In this document: in pieces, positions 8,293 through 18,426 of the stretch
Layout of the letters: each line of letters starts with the position of its first letter
Numbering within the stretch: position 1 is the first letter of the stretch
Source: Roseisalinus antarcticus
GTDB lineage: Bacteria; Pseudomonadota; Alphaproteobacteria; Rhodobacterales; Rhodobacteraceae
Length of the DNA: 37,952 bases
Direction: 5' to 3'
Assembly: GCF_900172355.1 (NCBI RefSeq)
Contig: NZ_FWFZ01000030.1
Coordinates: 1 to 37,952 of the forward strand
Made by a program: the position numbers and the translations under genes
The notes under the pieces: model-generated
What the model was told of the DNA's origin: nothing
What the model saw: only the letters and a program-made list of their open reading frames with translations
Database searches by the model: none

Positions 8293-9238
8293 CGGCGCCC
8301 TCTCCCGCCTGCCGCTGGCCTATGTCGGGCAACGCCTGCTGCTGATGGTGGTGACGCTGTGGGGGGTCATCACCCTCACATTCTTCCTGATGCACGCGGT
8401 CCCCGGCGGGCCCTACGTGTCGGAAAAGATGGTGGAGCCCGAAATCGCCGCCGCCCTCGACGCCCGGCTCGGCCTCGATCAGCCGGTGTGGCGGCAATAC
8501 CTGACCTACCTCGGCAACGTGGCGACCTTCGACCTCGGCCCCTCGTTCAAGTACCCGGGCGTCAGCGTGAACGAGATGATCGCCGAGGGGCTGCCGGTGA
8601 CCGCGCAGACGGGGCTTCTGGCGGTGATCTGCGTCGTGGGCCTGGGAATTCCGCTGGGCGTGGCGGCGGCGCTGAACCGCAACCGCTGGCCGGATACGGC
8701 GGTGATGGCCATCGCCACCCTCGGCGCGGCGATCCCCTCCTACGTCATAGCCACGGTCTGCCTTTATGTCTTTGCCCTGCGGCTGGGGTGGGTGCCCGCC
8801 TTCGGGCTGGACGACTGGCGGGGCTACTTCCTGCCGGTCTTCGCGCTTTCGGGGTTCTGGCTGTCCTTCGTCGCCCGGCTGACCCGCTCTTCCCTGCTCG
8901 AGACGCTGGAGCAGGATTACATGACCACCGCCCGGGCCAAGGGGCTCCGGGGCCGCAAGATCCTGCTGAAGCATGGGCTGCGGAACTCCCTGATCCCCGT
9001 GGTGACAATCATGGGGCCGGTGATCGCCAACCTGCTGACCGGCTCTTTCGTGATCGAACAGATCTTTGCCCTGCCCGGGATCGGGCGGCACTTCGTCCTG
9101 TCGATCACCAATCGCGACTACACCGCGATCATGGGGATCACGATCTTCTACGCGGCCTTCCTGATGCTGATGATCTTCATCGTAGACATGCTCTACGTCT
9201 GGCTCGACCCGCGCATCGACTACCGGAGGAAGGCATGA
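8285..9238 (+). CDS. oppB: Peptide ABC transporter permease, OppB/DppB type
   Basis: A 317-residue inner-membrane permease. It has the N-terminal helix typical of OppB (RLLLMVVTLWGVITLTFFLM), a periplasmic loop with VPGGPY, and the cytoplasmic coupling (EAA) loop TTARAKGLRGRKILLKHGLR that docks to the ATPases. The length is normal for the family. It starts at a GTG at 8285 overlapping the regulator stop by 8 bases and ends in an ATGA overlap with the oppC-type gene, so translation is coupled. With the next four genes it makes a complete oligopeptide/dipeptide-type importer; the substrate class (oligopeptide, dipeptide, nickel, opine or other) cannot be fixed from sequence. Confidence 0.92.
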   Translation: MSNGALSRLPLAYVGQRLLLMVVTLWGVITLTFFLMHAVPGGPYVSEKMVEPEIAAALDARLGLDQPVWRQYLTYLGNVATFDLGPSFKYPGVSVNEMIAEGLPVTAQTGLLAVICVVGLGIPLGVAAALNRNRWPDTAVMAIATLGAAIPSYVIATVCLYVFALRLGWVPAFGLDDWRGYFLPVFALSGFWLSFVARLTRSSLLETLEQDYMTTARAKGLRGRKILLKHGLRNSLIPVVTIMGPVIANLLTGSFVIEQIFALPGIGRHFVLSITNRDYTAIMGITIFYAAFLMLMIFIVDMLYVWLDPRIDYRRKA

Positions 9239-10428
9239 CGGACGCACCGCTCATGACCCAAGGGCACACCGCCGATCCGCGCTGGGCGCCGTTGGTCCGC
9301 GACGCGGCGGCCGCCGAGGTCATCGCCGCGCCGGTGCGGACCTACTGGCAGGACGTGCGTGCGCGTCTGTGGCGGAACCGGCCCGCCATGGCCGGGCTCG
9401 CCTTCATCGTGCTGCTGGTTCTGGCCGCGATCTTCGGGCCGATGATTTCGGCGCATTCCTACCGGTCCCAGAACCTCGCCCTGTCAAACCTGCCGCCGTT
9501 CCTGACGGTGCAGGAGGTGGGCGGCGCCGACGCGCGGCAGACCGTCTTCGCCAACCCCGGCAACCTGCAGCTCTACGCGGTCGAGGCGGGGCATGTGACC
9601 GGACTCGTTCCCGGCGGGCGGCGGGACATGATCAACCGGCGGACGGTCTGGCAGATCGGCGGGGCCGAGGTGATCCTCGACTATTCGGACGGAGAGCCGG
9701 TGCTGCGGCAAGAGGACGGACCGGGCCTTGCCGAGGCCGGGCGCCAGTGGAACCGGACCTACCTGTTCGGGACCGACCAGCTCGGCCGCGACGTTCTGGT
9801 CCGGCAGCTCTACGGGGCGCGGATCTCGCTTGCGGTGGCCTTCGTCGCGACCCTGGTGAACTTCATGATCGGGGTCACCTGGGGCGGGGTTTCGGGCTAT
9901 CTCGGCGGGCGGGTCGACCTGGTCATGATGCGGATCGTCGAGATCATCTCGACGATCCCGCTCACGCTCTACGTGATCCTGATGATGGTCGTGCTGCAAT
10001 CAGGGCTGTTGTCGGTGATGCTGGCCATCGGCACGGTCTTCTGGGTGGACATGGCCCGGGTCGTGCGCGGCCAGATGCTGACCCTCAAGAGCCAGGACTA
10101 CGTCGCCGCGGCCCGGACAATGGGCGCCTCGACCCGCTGGATCATGTCGCGGCACCTGCTGCCCAACACGATCGGGCCGATCCTCGTGACGGCGACGATG
10201 CTGATCCCCTCGGCCATCTTCATCGAGAGCTTCATGAGCTTCATCGGTCTCGGCGTGACGCCGCCGCAGGCCTCCTGGGGGACGCTGACCTCGGACGCGG
10301 TGGAAACCCTGCGCCGCTACCCGCACCAGCTGTTCTTCCCGGCCGCCGCCATCTCGCTGACCATGTTCGCCTTCAACTTCCTCGGCGACGGGTTGCGCGA
10401 CGCGCTGGACCCGAGGCTGCGGACATGA
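9235..10428 (+). CDS. oppC: Peptide ABC transporter permease, OppC/DppC type, with long periplasmic loop
   Basis: A 397-residue inner-membrane permease. The N-terminal tail of about 45 residues is cytoplasmic, with WRNRPAMAGLAFIVLLVLAA as the start of helix 1. About 100 residues lie between helix 1 and the core, ending in the family motif YLFGTDQLGRDVLVRQLYGA. The coupling loop is AARTMGASTRWIMSRHLLPN and the C-terminus FLGDGLRDALDPRL is classical. It is longer than a typical OppC (about 300 residues) because of the periplasmic segment at residues 75-170, as in a known subgroup. The start at 9235 has GGAGGA 5 bases upstream and overlaps the oppB stop (ATGA). The end overlaps the oppD-type start in the same way. 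Confidence 0.92.
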   Translation: MTDAPLMTQGHTADPRWAPLVRDAAAAEVIAAPVRTYWQDVRARLWRNRPAMAGLAFIVLLVLAAIFGPMISAHSYRSQNLALSNLPPFLTVQEVGGADARQTVFANPGNLQLYAVEAGHVTGLVPGGRRDMINRRTVWQIGGAEVILDYSDGEPVLRQEDGPGLAEAGRQWNRTYLFGTDQLGRDVLVRQLYGARISLAVAFVATLVNFMIGVTWGGVSGYLGGRVDLVMMRIVEIISTIPLTLYVILMMVVLQSGLLSVMLAIGTVFWVDMARVVRGQMLTLKSQDYVAAARTMGASTRWIMSRHLLPNTIGPILVTATMLIPSAIFIESFMSFIGLGVTPPQASWGTLTSDAVETLRRYPHQLFFPAAAISLTMFAFNFLGDGLRDALDPRLRT

Positions 10429-11420
10429 GCGTGCTTCTCGAGGTTCGCGGGCTGCGCACCGCCTTCCACACCTCGCGCGGCAAGGCGCAGGCAGTGCGCG
10501 GCGTTGACCTGACCGTGAAGCCGGGCGAGATCCTGGGCATCGTCGGCGAAAGCGGGTCTGGCAAGTCCGTGACCTGCATGTCTGTCCTGCGCCTGCTCAA
10601 ACGGGCGGGTCGGATCGAGGGCGGCGAGGTCCTTTTCGGCGGGCGCGACCTGCTGACCCTTTCCGAAGGGCAGATGAGCGACATAAGGGGCAGCGACATC
10701 GGCGTGATCTTCCAGGACCCGATGTCCTCGCTCAACCCGACGCTGACCGTGGGCGAGCAGGTGATGGAGGTGATCCTGCGGCACCGGGGTGGGGGCAAGG
10801 CCGCGGCCCGCGCCCGGACGATCGAGCTTTTCGAGATGGTCCGCATCCCGTCCGCCGCGACCCGCATCGACGCCTATCCGCACGAGTTTTCGGGCGGGAT
10901 GCGGCAACGGGCGATGATCGCCATCGCGCTGGCCTGCGAGCCCAAGCTGCTGATCGCGGACGAGCCGACGACCGCGCTCGACGTGACGATCCAGAAGCAG
11001 ATCCTCTCGCTGATCAAGGAGCTTCAGGGCCGGCTTGGCATGGCGGTGCTGCTGATCACTCACGACCTGGGCGTGATCGCCGAAGCGGCGGACCGGGTCA
11101 TGGTGATGTACGGCGGGATGGTGATGGAGGAAGGGCCGGTGGCCCGGATCTTTGCCGCGCCGCGCCATCCCTACACCCAGGGCCTGATGGCCTCGGTCCC
11201 CGATCCGCGCACGGCGGGCGAGGGCCGTCTGGCGCCGATCCCGGGCTCGCCGCCCGACATGATGCAGCCGCCCGCCGGCTGCCCCTTCGCCCCGCGCTGT
11301 CCGGCCGCGATGAACGTCTGCGACGCGGAGGCCCCGCAGCTCTACGCGGCCGGGGCGGCGCATCGGTCGCGCTGCTGGCTGATGGACCCTGACGCGCCGC
11401 AGCAGGGGGGTGCCGCATGA
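10425..11420 (+). CDS. oppD: Peptide ABC transporter ATPase, OppD/DppD type
   Basis: A 331-residue cytosolic ATPase. Walker A is GESGSGKS (about residue 40), the Q-loop is [13 protein letters not shown], the ABC signature is FSGGMRQR, Walker B is [12 protein letters not shown], and the H-loop is ITHDLG. The C-terminal oligopeptide-transporter extension ([16 protein letters not shown], then CPFAPRCP with cysteines) is the region that carries an iron-sulfur cluster in some Dpp systems. All catalytic motifs are intact. It is coupled by ATGA overlaps to both neighbours and pairs with the OppF-type ATPase to power import. Confidence 0.93.
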   Translation: MSVLLEVRGLRTAFHTSRGKAQAVRGVDLTVKPGEILGIVGESGSGKSVTCMSVLRLLKRAGRIEGGEVLFGGRDLLTLSEGQMSDIRGSDIGVIFQDPMSSLNPTLTVGEQVMEVILRHRGGGKAAARARTIELFEMVRIPSAATRIDAYPHEFSGGMRQRAMIAIALACEPKLLIADEPTTALDVTIQKQILSLIKELQGRLGMAVLLITHDLGVIAEAADRVMVMYGGMVMEEGPVARIFAAPRHPYTQGLMASVPDPRTAGEGRLAPIPGSPPDMMQPPAGCPFAPRCPAAMNVCDAEAPQLYAAGAAHRSRCWLMDPDAPQQGGAA

Positions 11421-12439
11421 GCCTCGTCACGCTCGACAACCTCTCCCAGCATTTTCCCGTCGGCGGCGGGCTCTTTGCCAAACCGGCCATCCTTCGGGCC
11501 GTCGACGGCGTCTCACTCACCATCGAGGAGGGCGAGACCCTCGGGATCGTCGGCGAAAGCGGTTGCGGAAAGTCCACGCTGGCCCGGACCCTGATCCGGC
11601 TGAACCGGCCCACCGGCGGGCGGATCACCTTCGACGGACAGGATATCACCACCGCGCCCGAGGCCGGGCTGCGGCCGCTCCGGCGGCGGATGCAGATGAT
11701 CTTCCAGGATCCGCTGGCCTCGCTCGACGGGCGGATGTCGGTGCGCGACCTCGTGGCCGAGCCGCTCGACCTGCTCAGGATCGGCACGCCGAAGGAACGG
11801 ACACAGCGGGTCCACGAGCTTTTGCGCAAGGTCGGCCTTTCGCCGGACCATGCCGGCCGCTATCCGCACGAATTCTCGGGCGGTCAGCGCCAGCGGATCG
11901 GCATCGCCCGGGCGATCGCGCCCGGCCCCGACCTGGTGATCTGCGACGAGCCGATCAGCGCCCTCGACGTCTCGATCCAGGCGCAGGTGGTCAACATGTT
12001 GCAGGACCTGCAGGACGAGCTGGGGCTGACCTGCCTTTTCATCACCCACGACCTCAGCATGGTGCGGCACATCGCCGACCGCATCGGGGTCATGTACCTC
12101 GGCAAGCTGGTGGAGCTCGCCCCGGCGGCGGATCTCTATGCCCGCCCGCTGCACCCCTACACGCGCAAGCTGCTCTCGGCGATACCGGTGCCAGACCCGG
12201 CCGCCCGCCGGGACGAGGCCCCCGCGACGGACGAGATCCCGAGCCCGCTGGACCTGCCCTCGGGCTGCCGGTTCCGAAGCCGCTGCCCGCTCGCGACCGA
12301 GCTTTGCGCCCGGATCGAGCCCGAGATGGCCGACCATGGCGGCGGGCACCTTGCCGCCTGCCACCACGCTCGTCCCCCCGAGGACGGCGACCCGATACCC
12401 AGCAACCCAAGAACCAAACAGGAGAGTGAAGATGCGTAA
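11417..12439 (+). CDS. oppF: Peptide ABC transporter ATPase, OppF/DppF type
   Basis: A 340-residue partner ATPase. It opens with [16 protein letters not shown], typical of OppF. Walker A is GESGCGKS, the Q-loop is [13 protein letters not shown], the signature is [14 protein letters not shown], Walker B is [12 protein letters not shown], and the H-loop is ITHDLS. The C-terminal extension has [15 protein letters not shown]. The start overlaps the oppD stop (ATGA), and the gene runs 8 bases into the binding-protein gene, so all transporter genes are tightly coupled. Confidence 0.93.
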   Translation: MSLVTLDNLSQHFPVGGGLFAKPAILRAVDGVSLTIEEGETLGIVGESGCGKSTLARTLIRLNRPTGGRITFDGQDITTAPEAGLRPLRRRMQMIFQDPLASLDGRMSVRDLVAEPLDLLRIGTPKERTQRVHELLRKVGLSPDHAGRYPHEFSGGQRQRIGIARAIAPGPDLVICDEPISALDVSIQAQVVNMLQDLQDELGLTCLFITHDLSMVRHIADRIGVMYLGKLVELAPAADLYARPLHPYTRKLLSAIPVPDPAARRDEAPATDEIPSPLDLPSGCRFRSRCPLATELCARIEPEMADHGGGHLAACHHARPPEDGDPIPSNPRTKQESEDA

Positions 12440-14006
12440 GCTGATCCTTCCCCTCGCGTTCGCGGCCGCCCTCGCGGCGCCCGCCCACGCGCAAGGGGAC
12501 CTGACCTACGTGGTCAACAACGAAAGCGCCACCTACGACCCGGGCCTGACGTCCGAGACATTCGCCGCCCCGATCATCGGCAACACATTCGAGGGGCTGG
12601 TCCGGTTCAATTCCGACAACGAGATCGAACCGGCGATGGCGGAAAGCTGGGAGGTCAGCGACGACGGCCTGACCTACACCTTCCACCTGCGCGACGCGAA
12701 CTGGTCCGACGGCGAGCCGGTGACGGCGCAGGATTTCGTCTACGCCTGGACCCGGGTGCTCGACCCCGAGGCCGGCGCGATGAACCCGGCGATGTTCTAC
12801 CTGATCGAGGGTGCGGAAGAGTACTACGCCGCGGGCGGCGAGGGCGAGATCATGGTCTCGGCCCCCGACGACAGGACGCTGACCTTCACCCTCGCGCAGC
12901 GCGTGCCCTACATGCTGCAGATGCTGACCTATACCAACTTCTTCCCGGTGCGGCAGGACGTGGTCGGGGCCGACCCCGAAGGCTGGACCCGCAACCCCGA
13001 GACCTTCATCGGCAACGGCCCCTTCGTGGTCACCGAGTTCAACTTCGGCGAGTCGGTCGTCTTCGCCAAGAACCCGGAATACTACGACGCGGACGAGGTC
13101 TCGCTCGAGACCCTTACCTTCCGCCTCATCCCCGAGCCGACCACGGCGCTGGCCGCCTACGAGTCCGGCCAGGTCGACGGTATCGAGGCTGTGCCCGCCC
13201 CGGAGATCCCGCGCCTGATGGCCGGCGACGACGGCTTCATGATCGTGCCCTCCCTCGGCACCACCTACGCCTTCTTCAATCCGGAGCAGGCGCCGCTTGA
13301 CGACGTGAGGGTCCGCCAGGCCCTGTCGATGGCAGTCGACCGGCAGTCGATCATCGACTTCGTCATGCAATCCGCCGACGTGCCGGCCCTCGGTCTCGTG
13401 CCCTATGGCATGACGATCGCGGGCGAGGACTTCCGCGAGGGGACCGACACGTTCGGCCTCGGGGCCACCGCGCAGGTCGAAGAGGCGCAGGCGCTTCTGG
13501 CCGAGGCCGGCTACCCGGGCGGCGAAGGCTTCCCCGAGACGGTCTTCATGACCTACACTTCGCCGCCGATCGAGCGGATCATCGAGGCGATCCAGCAGAT
13601 GTGGGCCGAGAATCTCGGCATCGAGGTCCAGATCCAGGCGACCGAGTGGCAGGTCTACTACCCCGAGGTCCAGAAGATCGAGTATCAGATCGCCCAGATG
13701 GGCTGGGGCGCGGATTACCCGCACCCGATGACCTTCCTCGACATCTACCTCTCGGACAGCCCGAACAACCTGGCCGGCTGGGAAAGCGCGGCCTATGACG
13801 CCAAGATCGCCGAGGCGAAGGCCGCGTCCGACGAGGCAGAGAGCCTGGCTGCGATGCGCGAGGCGGAGGCGATCTTCATGAACGATCACGTCATCCTGCC
13901 GATGTACCACCGTTACGCCTACATGCTCATGAACCCGGGCGTGGAGGGCTTCTGGCGCTCGACCCTGAACGTTCCCTACTTCCGGGACGTGGTCATCAAC
14001 GAGTGA
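12432..14006 (+). CDS. oppA: Peptide ABC transporter periplasmic binding protein, OppA/DppA type
   Basis: A 524-residue solute-binding protein (SBP_bac_5 family). The signal peptide is [20 protein letters not shown] with cleavage before Q-G-D. The mature protein begins [18 protein letters not shown], the OppA-like opening, and contains the family block [20 protein letters not shown] near residue 80. The ribosome site AGGAG lies 7 bases before the ATG. In this operon the binding protein comes last, while in enteric opp operons it comes first. There is no lipobox, so it is free in the periplasm. A strong hairpin 7 bases past the stop may end or stabilise the transcript. Confidence 0.93.
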   Translation: MRKLILPLAFAAALAAPAHAQGDLTYVVNNESATYDPGLTSETFAAPIIGNTFEGLVRFNSDNEIEPAMAESWEVSDDGLTYTFHLRDANWSDGEPVTAQDFVYAWTRVLDPEAGAMNPAMFYLIEGAEEYYAAGGEGEIMVSAPDDRTLTFTLAQRVPYMLQMLTYTNFFPVRQDVVGADPEGWTRNPETFIGNGPFVVTEFNFGESVVFAKNPEYYDADEVSLETLTFRLIPEPTTALAAYESGQVDGIEAVPAPEIPRLMAGDDGFMIVPSLGTTYAFFNPEQAPLDDVRVRQALSMAVDRQSIIDFVMQSADVPALGLVPYGMTIAGEDFREGTDTFGLGATAQVEEAQALLAEAGYPGGEGFPETVFMTYTSPPIERIIEAIQQMWAENLGIEVQIQATEWQVYYPEVQKIEYQIAQMGWGADYPHPMTFLDIYLSDSPNNLAGWESAAYDAKIAEAKAASDEAESLAAMREAEAIFMNDHVILPMYHRYAYMLMNPGVEGFWRSTLNVPYFRDVVINE

Positions 14007-14013
14007 CCTTTTC

Positions 14014-14041
14014 GCGGGGGCGTCCGTTCGGATGCCCCCGC
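14014..14041. terminator. Hairpin between convergent oppA and sugar kinase genes
   Basis: GCGGGGGCGTCC, loop GTTC, GGATGCCCCCGC pairs over 12 positions with a single G-T wobble. It starts 8 bases after the oppA stop, and the kinase gene converges from the other side. A T-run follows on neither strand (TTTTC precedes it on the plus strand, so the minus-strand transcript would have AAAA after it), so it may be a weak terminator or an mRNA-end stabiliser. Confidence 0.6.
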
Positions 14042-14127
14042 ACTCCGCGCCGCATTCGCGCGGAGCGTGGCGACCGCACCCCTTCAATTTTCCGGCCTGG
14101 ATCTGACGGGCGAGGCCGTGCAATCCC

Positions 14128-15084
14128 TCAGATGTCCGGGAGCATTTCTCCCGCCGCCGCGACCCGGTCTCGGGCCTGCCCGAGGCTCGCAAGCCCGCCC
14201 GTGCCGCCCTCCGCGGTGACGGCCATGCTGCCGCAAGCCACCGCGAGGCGCAGGCAGTCGCCCTCGGCCCAGCCGGCCAGCATCCCCCGGACGAAGCCCG
14301 CGTTGAAGGCGTCCCCCGCACCGGTCGTGTCGACAACTTCCGCGGGAAACCCCTCCTGCCGGATCAGCCCGGCCGGCGACTGGCACAGGCCGCCTTCGGC
14401 GCCGGCTTTCATGGCGACGCGCCTTGCGCCAAGGGCCCTCAGCTCATCGAGGGCCTCCTCGTCCCCGTCGGTGCCGGTCATCGCACGCGCCTCCGCCCTG
14501 TTGGGCAGGAAAACGTCCGTCAGGGGCAGGATCTCTGCAAGCGCGGCCGGATCCCAGCGGCCGGAGGGGTCCCACCCGGGATCGACCGACACGGTGCAGC
14601 CGTCGGCCCGGGCACGGCGGAGCACCTCCGGCAGATCGCCGCGCAGCCGGTCCAGCAGGAAGAGGGAGCCGCAATGGACGTGGCGAAAGGCGTCGAACTC
14701 CGCGCCGGGCGCGATGGATCCGTCCAGAAACGCCATGATGCCGAGCCGGGTCAGCAGGAGCCTGTCGCCCGGATAAACCACCGAGAGGGTGACGCCGGTC
14801 TCCTGTCCCGGCTCGACCCGAACCCGGGCAGTATCGACGCCCTCGCGCAGCAATGCGTCCCGGCAGAACCGACCGTAGCGGTCGTCGCCGACCGCCGAGG
14901 CGAGGGCCGTCCGCAGACCCAGGCGCTGCATCAGGACGCAGGAGATGGCCGTGGAACTGCCAAGGACCAGCCGCTCCCGCTGGAATATCTGCTCGGTGCC
15001 GATCACCGGTCCGTCGGCCGAAAGGCCGGTCAGGATCAGGTCGGGATTGAGCTCTCCCAGTGCAAGGACATCGAACCCGGACAT
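14128..15084 (-). CDS. PfkB-family carbohydrate kinase
   Basis: A 318-residue cytosolic ribokinase-like kinase. The N-terminal signature starts at VLALGELNPDLILTG, with the sugar-binding glycine block LVLGSSTAIS. The C-terminal ATP and catalytic motif is DTTGAGDAFNAGFVRG, in which the last Asp of GAGD is the base. Both halves are intact and the length is normal. The substrate is probably a hexose, amino sugar or keto-sugar released by the island enzymes; sequence alone does not say. It is the last gene of the minus-strand operon, 4 bases after the SIS gene. Confidence 0.87.
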   Translation of the reverse strand: MSGFDVLALGELNPDLILTGLSADGPVIGTEQIFQRERLVLGSSTAISCVLMQRLGLRTALASAVGDDRYGRFCRDALLREGVDTARVRVEPGQETGVTLSVVYPGDRLLLTRLGIMAFLDGSIAPGAEFDAFRHVHCGSLFLLDRLRGDLPEVLRRARADGCTVSVDPGWDPSGRWDPAALAEILPLTDVFLPNRAEARAMTGTDGDEEALDELRALGARRVAMKAGAEGGLCQSPAGLIRQEGFPAEVVDTTGAGDAFNAGFVRGMLAGWAEGDCLRLAVACGSMAVTAEGGTGGLASLGQARDRVAAAGEMLPDI

Positions 15085-15088
15085 GACG

Positions 15089-16114
15089 TCAGAATGTCAC
15101 CACCCTCGACAGGTTCTGCGGCGCATCAGGATCGCGGCCGAGCCGGACGGCCGTGTGATAGGCAAAGAGCTGCATTGGCAGGAGCTCGAGCACTGCCGCC
15201 TGCGGCGGGCTGAGCGCACCCGGCAAGGGCAGGACCAGATTTGCCACCTCCCCGTAGGCCGCGGCGTCCGTTCCGACGACCATGACCGCCGCGCCGAGCT
15301 CGGCCATGTCCCGCGCCAGCGAGAGGCCATGGGCCCGGTCCGACAAGGTCGACAGGCAGACGAGGGTGCGGGCGTTCGCGCAGGCCTTGGGCCCGTGGCG
15401 ATATTCGAGGCTGTGATAGGCCTCGGAGGTCGAGATCGACATCTCCTGGATCTTCAGCGCCGCCTCGAGCGCCAGGGGATGGCTGGCACCGGAGGCCAGG
15501 AAGACGAAACGGTCGAAGTCGCGGGCGCGGGCCAGTGCGGCGACCGGGCCGTCGCAATCGGCGATGAGCCTCCGGCCCGCTTCGGGCAGCGCGGTCAGCG
15601 CGGCACGGTCCTCGGCGGTCCCGGTCATCCATTGCAGCGTCAGCAGCATCGAGGTGAAGGAGCGCAGCATCACCAGACCGTCCTCGTGCCCCTCGGCGAC
15701 GTGCAGCGGGTGATCGGCGGCCAGCAGCTGCGCGGAATCTGCCGTGCAGCTGACCCCCGCGACCGGGCAGCCCCGGCCCGACAGGATCTCGGCTGCCAAC
15801 AGAAGCTCGCTCGACCTGCCCGAGCGGGACAGGCCGATCGCGAGGCAGTTGCGCCCCCCGGCCACGGCCTCGGGGTCCAGCAGGATCTCGCAGGAGGGCA
15901 GCGCCCGCGCTGGCAATCCCCGCCGCCGCATCCAGTCCGCGGCCGCGAGGCCGAGGTAGTAGGACGACCCGGAGCCGAAGAGGATCACCTCCTCATGGTC
16001 CGCGGGGGCGAAACCCGGCGTGAGGTCGCCGTCCCCCAGTCGGCGCAGAAGGCTGCTCCAGGCCTCCGGCTGCGACAGGAATTCGCTCAAGGTCGTTGCG
16101 CCCAGGGGTGTCAT
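15089..16114 (-). CDS. Double SIS-domain sugar isomerase/deaminase-like protein
   Basis: A 341-residue protein with two SIS sugar-phosphate-binding domains. Domain 1 has ILFGSGSSYYLGLAA and the serine-rich loop GLSRSGRSSELLLAA. Domain 2 has FVFLASGASHPLALEAALKI and the signature SEAYHSLEYRHGPKAC, the E-x-x-HGP block shared by AgaS and GlmS isomerase domains. The glutaminase domain of GlmS is absent, so it is AgaS-like or a ketosamine-handling isomerase. Its ATG overlaps the stop of the dehydrogenase gene (ATGA). The HGP motif suggests an amino or keto sugar phosphate as substrate; this is inferred from the family. Confidence 0.85.
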   Translation of the reverse strand: MTPLGATTLSEFLSQPEAWSSLLRRLGDGDLTPGFAPADHEEVILFGSGSSYYLGLAAADWMRRRGLPARALPSCEILLDPEAVAGGRNCLAIGLSRSGRSSELLLAAEILSGRGCPVAGVSCTADSAQLLAADHPLHVAEGHEDGLVMLRSFTSMLLTLQWMTGTAEDRAALTALPEAGRRLIADCDGPVAALARARDFDRFVFLASGASHPLALEAALKIQEMSISTSEAYHSLEYRHGPKACANARTLVCLSTLSDRAHGLSLARDMAELGAAVMVVGTDAAAYGEVANLVLPLPGALSPPQAAVLELLPMQLFAYHTAVRLGRDPDAPQNLSRVVTF

Positions 16115-17103
16115 GCGTGTTGCCTTCGCGGTCTGTCGGCCGGGGAATTGACCGGGTTGAGTGCTTCGTCACCGGCAAGGACGGCCAGCGCATTGCGCAC
16201 GGCCAGCACCGCGGCATCCGATTTCGCGTTGCGGGTCAGCCCCGCCATGTGCGGTGTCAGCACGGTATTGGGCAGACCGAAAAGCGGGCTTTCCGTCAAC
16301 GGCTCGGTCTGGAAGACATCGAGCGCGGCACCGGCGATGCGGTTCGCCTTCAGCGCGTCGGTCAGGGCCGCCTCGTCGATCAGCTCGCCCCGGGCGATGT
16401 TCACGAGATAGGCGGAGGGCCGCATCCGCGCGATCTCTGCCGCGCCGATCATGCCCCGGGTCTGGTCGCTGAGCGAGGCATAGAGGCTGACCACGTCCGC
16501 CTCGGCCAGAAGCTGGTCGAGGGGCATGTATTCGATGCCCAGCTCCCGGGCCAGGGCCTCGTCCGGGGTGCGAGTATGGCAGATGAGGCGCATGCCGAAG
16601 GCCTTGGCCCGGCGGGCCGCCTCGCGTCCGATCTGGCCCAGCCCGACCAGACCGAGGGTCGCCCCGAAGACGTCCATCGAATTGTCGGTGCCGGCGGCCC
16701 AACGGCCCGCGCGGATCGCCGCGTCCCCCGCCGCGATCTGCCGGGTGATGGCCAGCATCAGGCCGATGGAGAACTCGGCGCATTGGGCGGCATTGACGCC
16801 CTTCACATTCGTGACCTGGATCCCCCGCTCAGAGGCCGCGTCAATATCGACGTTGTCGGTGCCGGAGGTGTGCAGCGCGATGACCCTGGCGTTCGGCACG
16901 AGGTCGAGCGCCGCCGCGTCCGTCTCCATGACCCTGCCCATGACGATGGCGTCTGCCTCGTCCAAGGGGGCAAGGCCCTCGGCGGCGATGCGCGGAAAGG
17001 GGATCAGCCCGTTGACGTAAGTCACTGCGTGGCCGGAGGTTTCCAGCCGGCCCACCGCCTTTGGCAGCGTGGTCAGGCTGTCGGATATGACGACGATCCG
17101 CAT
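16111..17103 (-). CDS. D-isomer-specific 2-hydroxyacid dehydrogenase
   Basis: A 330-residue NAD(P)-dependent oxidoreductase of the phosphoglycerate-dehydrogenase type. The Rossmann fold has GLVGLGQIGREAARRAKAFG. Catalytic Arg is in VNIARGELIDE, Glu in FQTEPL and His in LTPHMAG, all present. No C-terminal ACT domain is seen, so it is not a long-form SerA. The chosen start MRIVVISDS follows the ATPase stop by one base; an in-frame ATG at 17139 would overlap that gene by 35 bases and adds a poor N-terminus. In the island it may oxidise or reduce a sugar-acid-derived 2-hydroxy/keto acid; the exact step is not known. Confidence 0.88.
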   Translation of the reverse strand: MRIVVISDSLTTLPKAVGRLETSGHAVTYVNGLIPFPRIAAEGLAPLDEADAIVMGRVMETDAAALDLVPNARVIALHTSGTDNVDIDAASERGIQVTNVKGVNAAQCAEFSIGLMLAITRQIAAGDAAIRAGRWAAGTDNSMDVFGATLGLVGLGQIGREAARRAKAFGMRLICHTRTPDEALARELGIEYMPLDQLLAEADVVSLYASLSDQTRGMIGAAEIARMRPSAYLVNIARGELIDEAALTDALKANRIAGAALDVFQTEPLTESPLFGLPNTVLTPHMAGLTRNAKSDAAVLAVRNALAVLAGDEALNPVNSPADRPRRQHA

Positions 17104-17104
17104 G

Positions 17105-18160
<1,056 letters not shown>

Positions 18161-18426
18161 CGGGTGTGCCTTTGCGGGATGGCATCGCTTGGTCATCGCA
18201 GGGTTGCCGAAGGAGCGATCAAAAGTAAACAATAAAACGCACTATTCTGTGCGTGGATTGCGGGTGGCACATGCTCGCATTCTGTCATCCCTCAATGATA
18301 GCTGTATTATTCGGTGTCATGTGGATTGCGCAAAATCGCTCACAAAATTGTTGTCAGATGATTGCATCATGTTAGAGTGCTCGGAATCAACAGACCGAAC
18401 ATCACTCTCTGACAGGGGATTAGACC
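18161..18426. promoter_or_regulatory. Divergent promoter region of the sugar ABC operons
   Basis: This 266-bp AT-enriched region lies between the ATPase operon (-) and the binding-protein operon (+). For the plus side, TTGTCA (18351-18356), a 16-base spacer and TAGAGT (18373-18378) make a good sigma70-like promoter. Between the boxes is a 13-bp palindrome, ATGATTGCATCAT (18358-18370). Just upstream is GCGCAAAATCGCTC (18328-18341), the reverse complement of a motif also seen before deoR. CGCAC/GTGCG arms flank TATTCT at 18238-18253 on the minus-gene side. Confidence 0.6.
18328..18341 (-). promoter_or_regulatory. Candidate DeoR operator (GAGCGATTTTGCGC)
   Basis: Read on the minus strand this is GAGCG-AT-TTTTGCGC. 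The same GAGCG-N2-TTTTGCG occurs at 25353-25366 in the deoR/GH4 intergenic region. It ends 9 bases before the -35 box of the binding-protein operon, a good place for a repressor. Binding by the DeoR-family protein is inferred. Confidence 0.45.

Noticed and set aside
12090-14336. Minus-strand frame of 748 residues opposite oppA
   Set aside because: Antisense shadow of a gene with signal peptide, ribosome site and family motifs; it also crosses the oppF and kinase genes.
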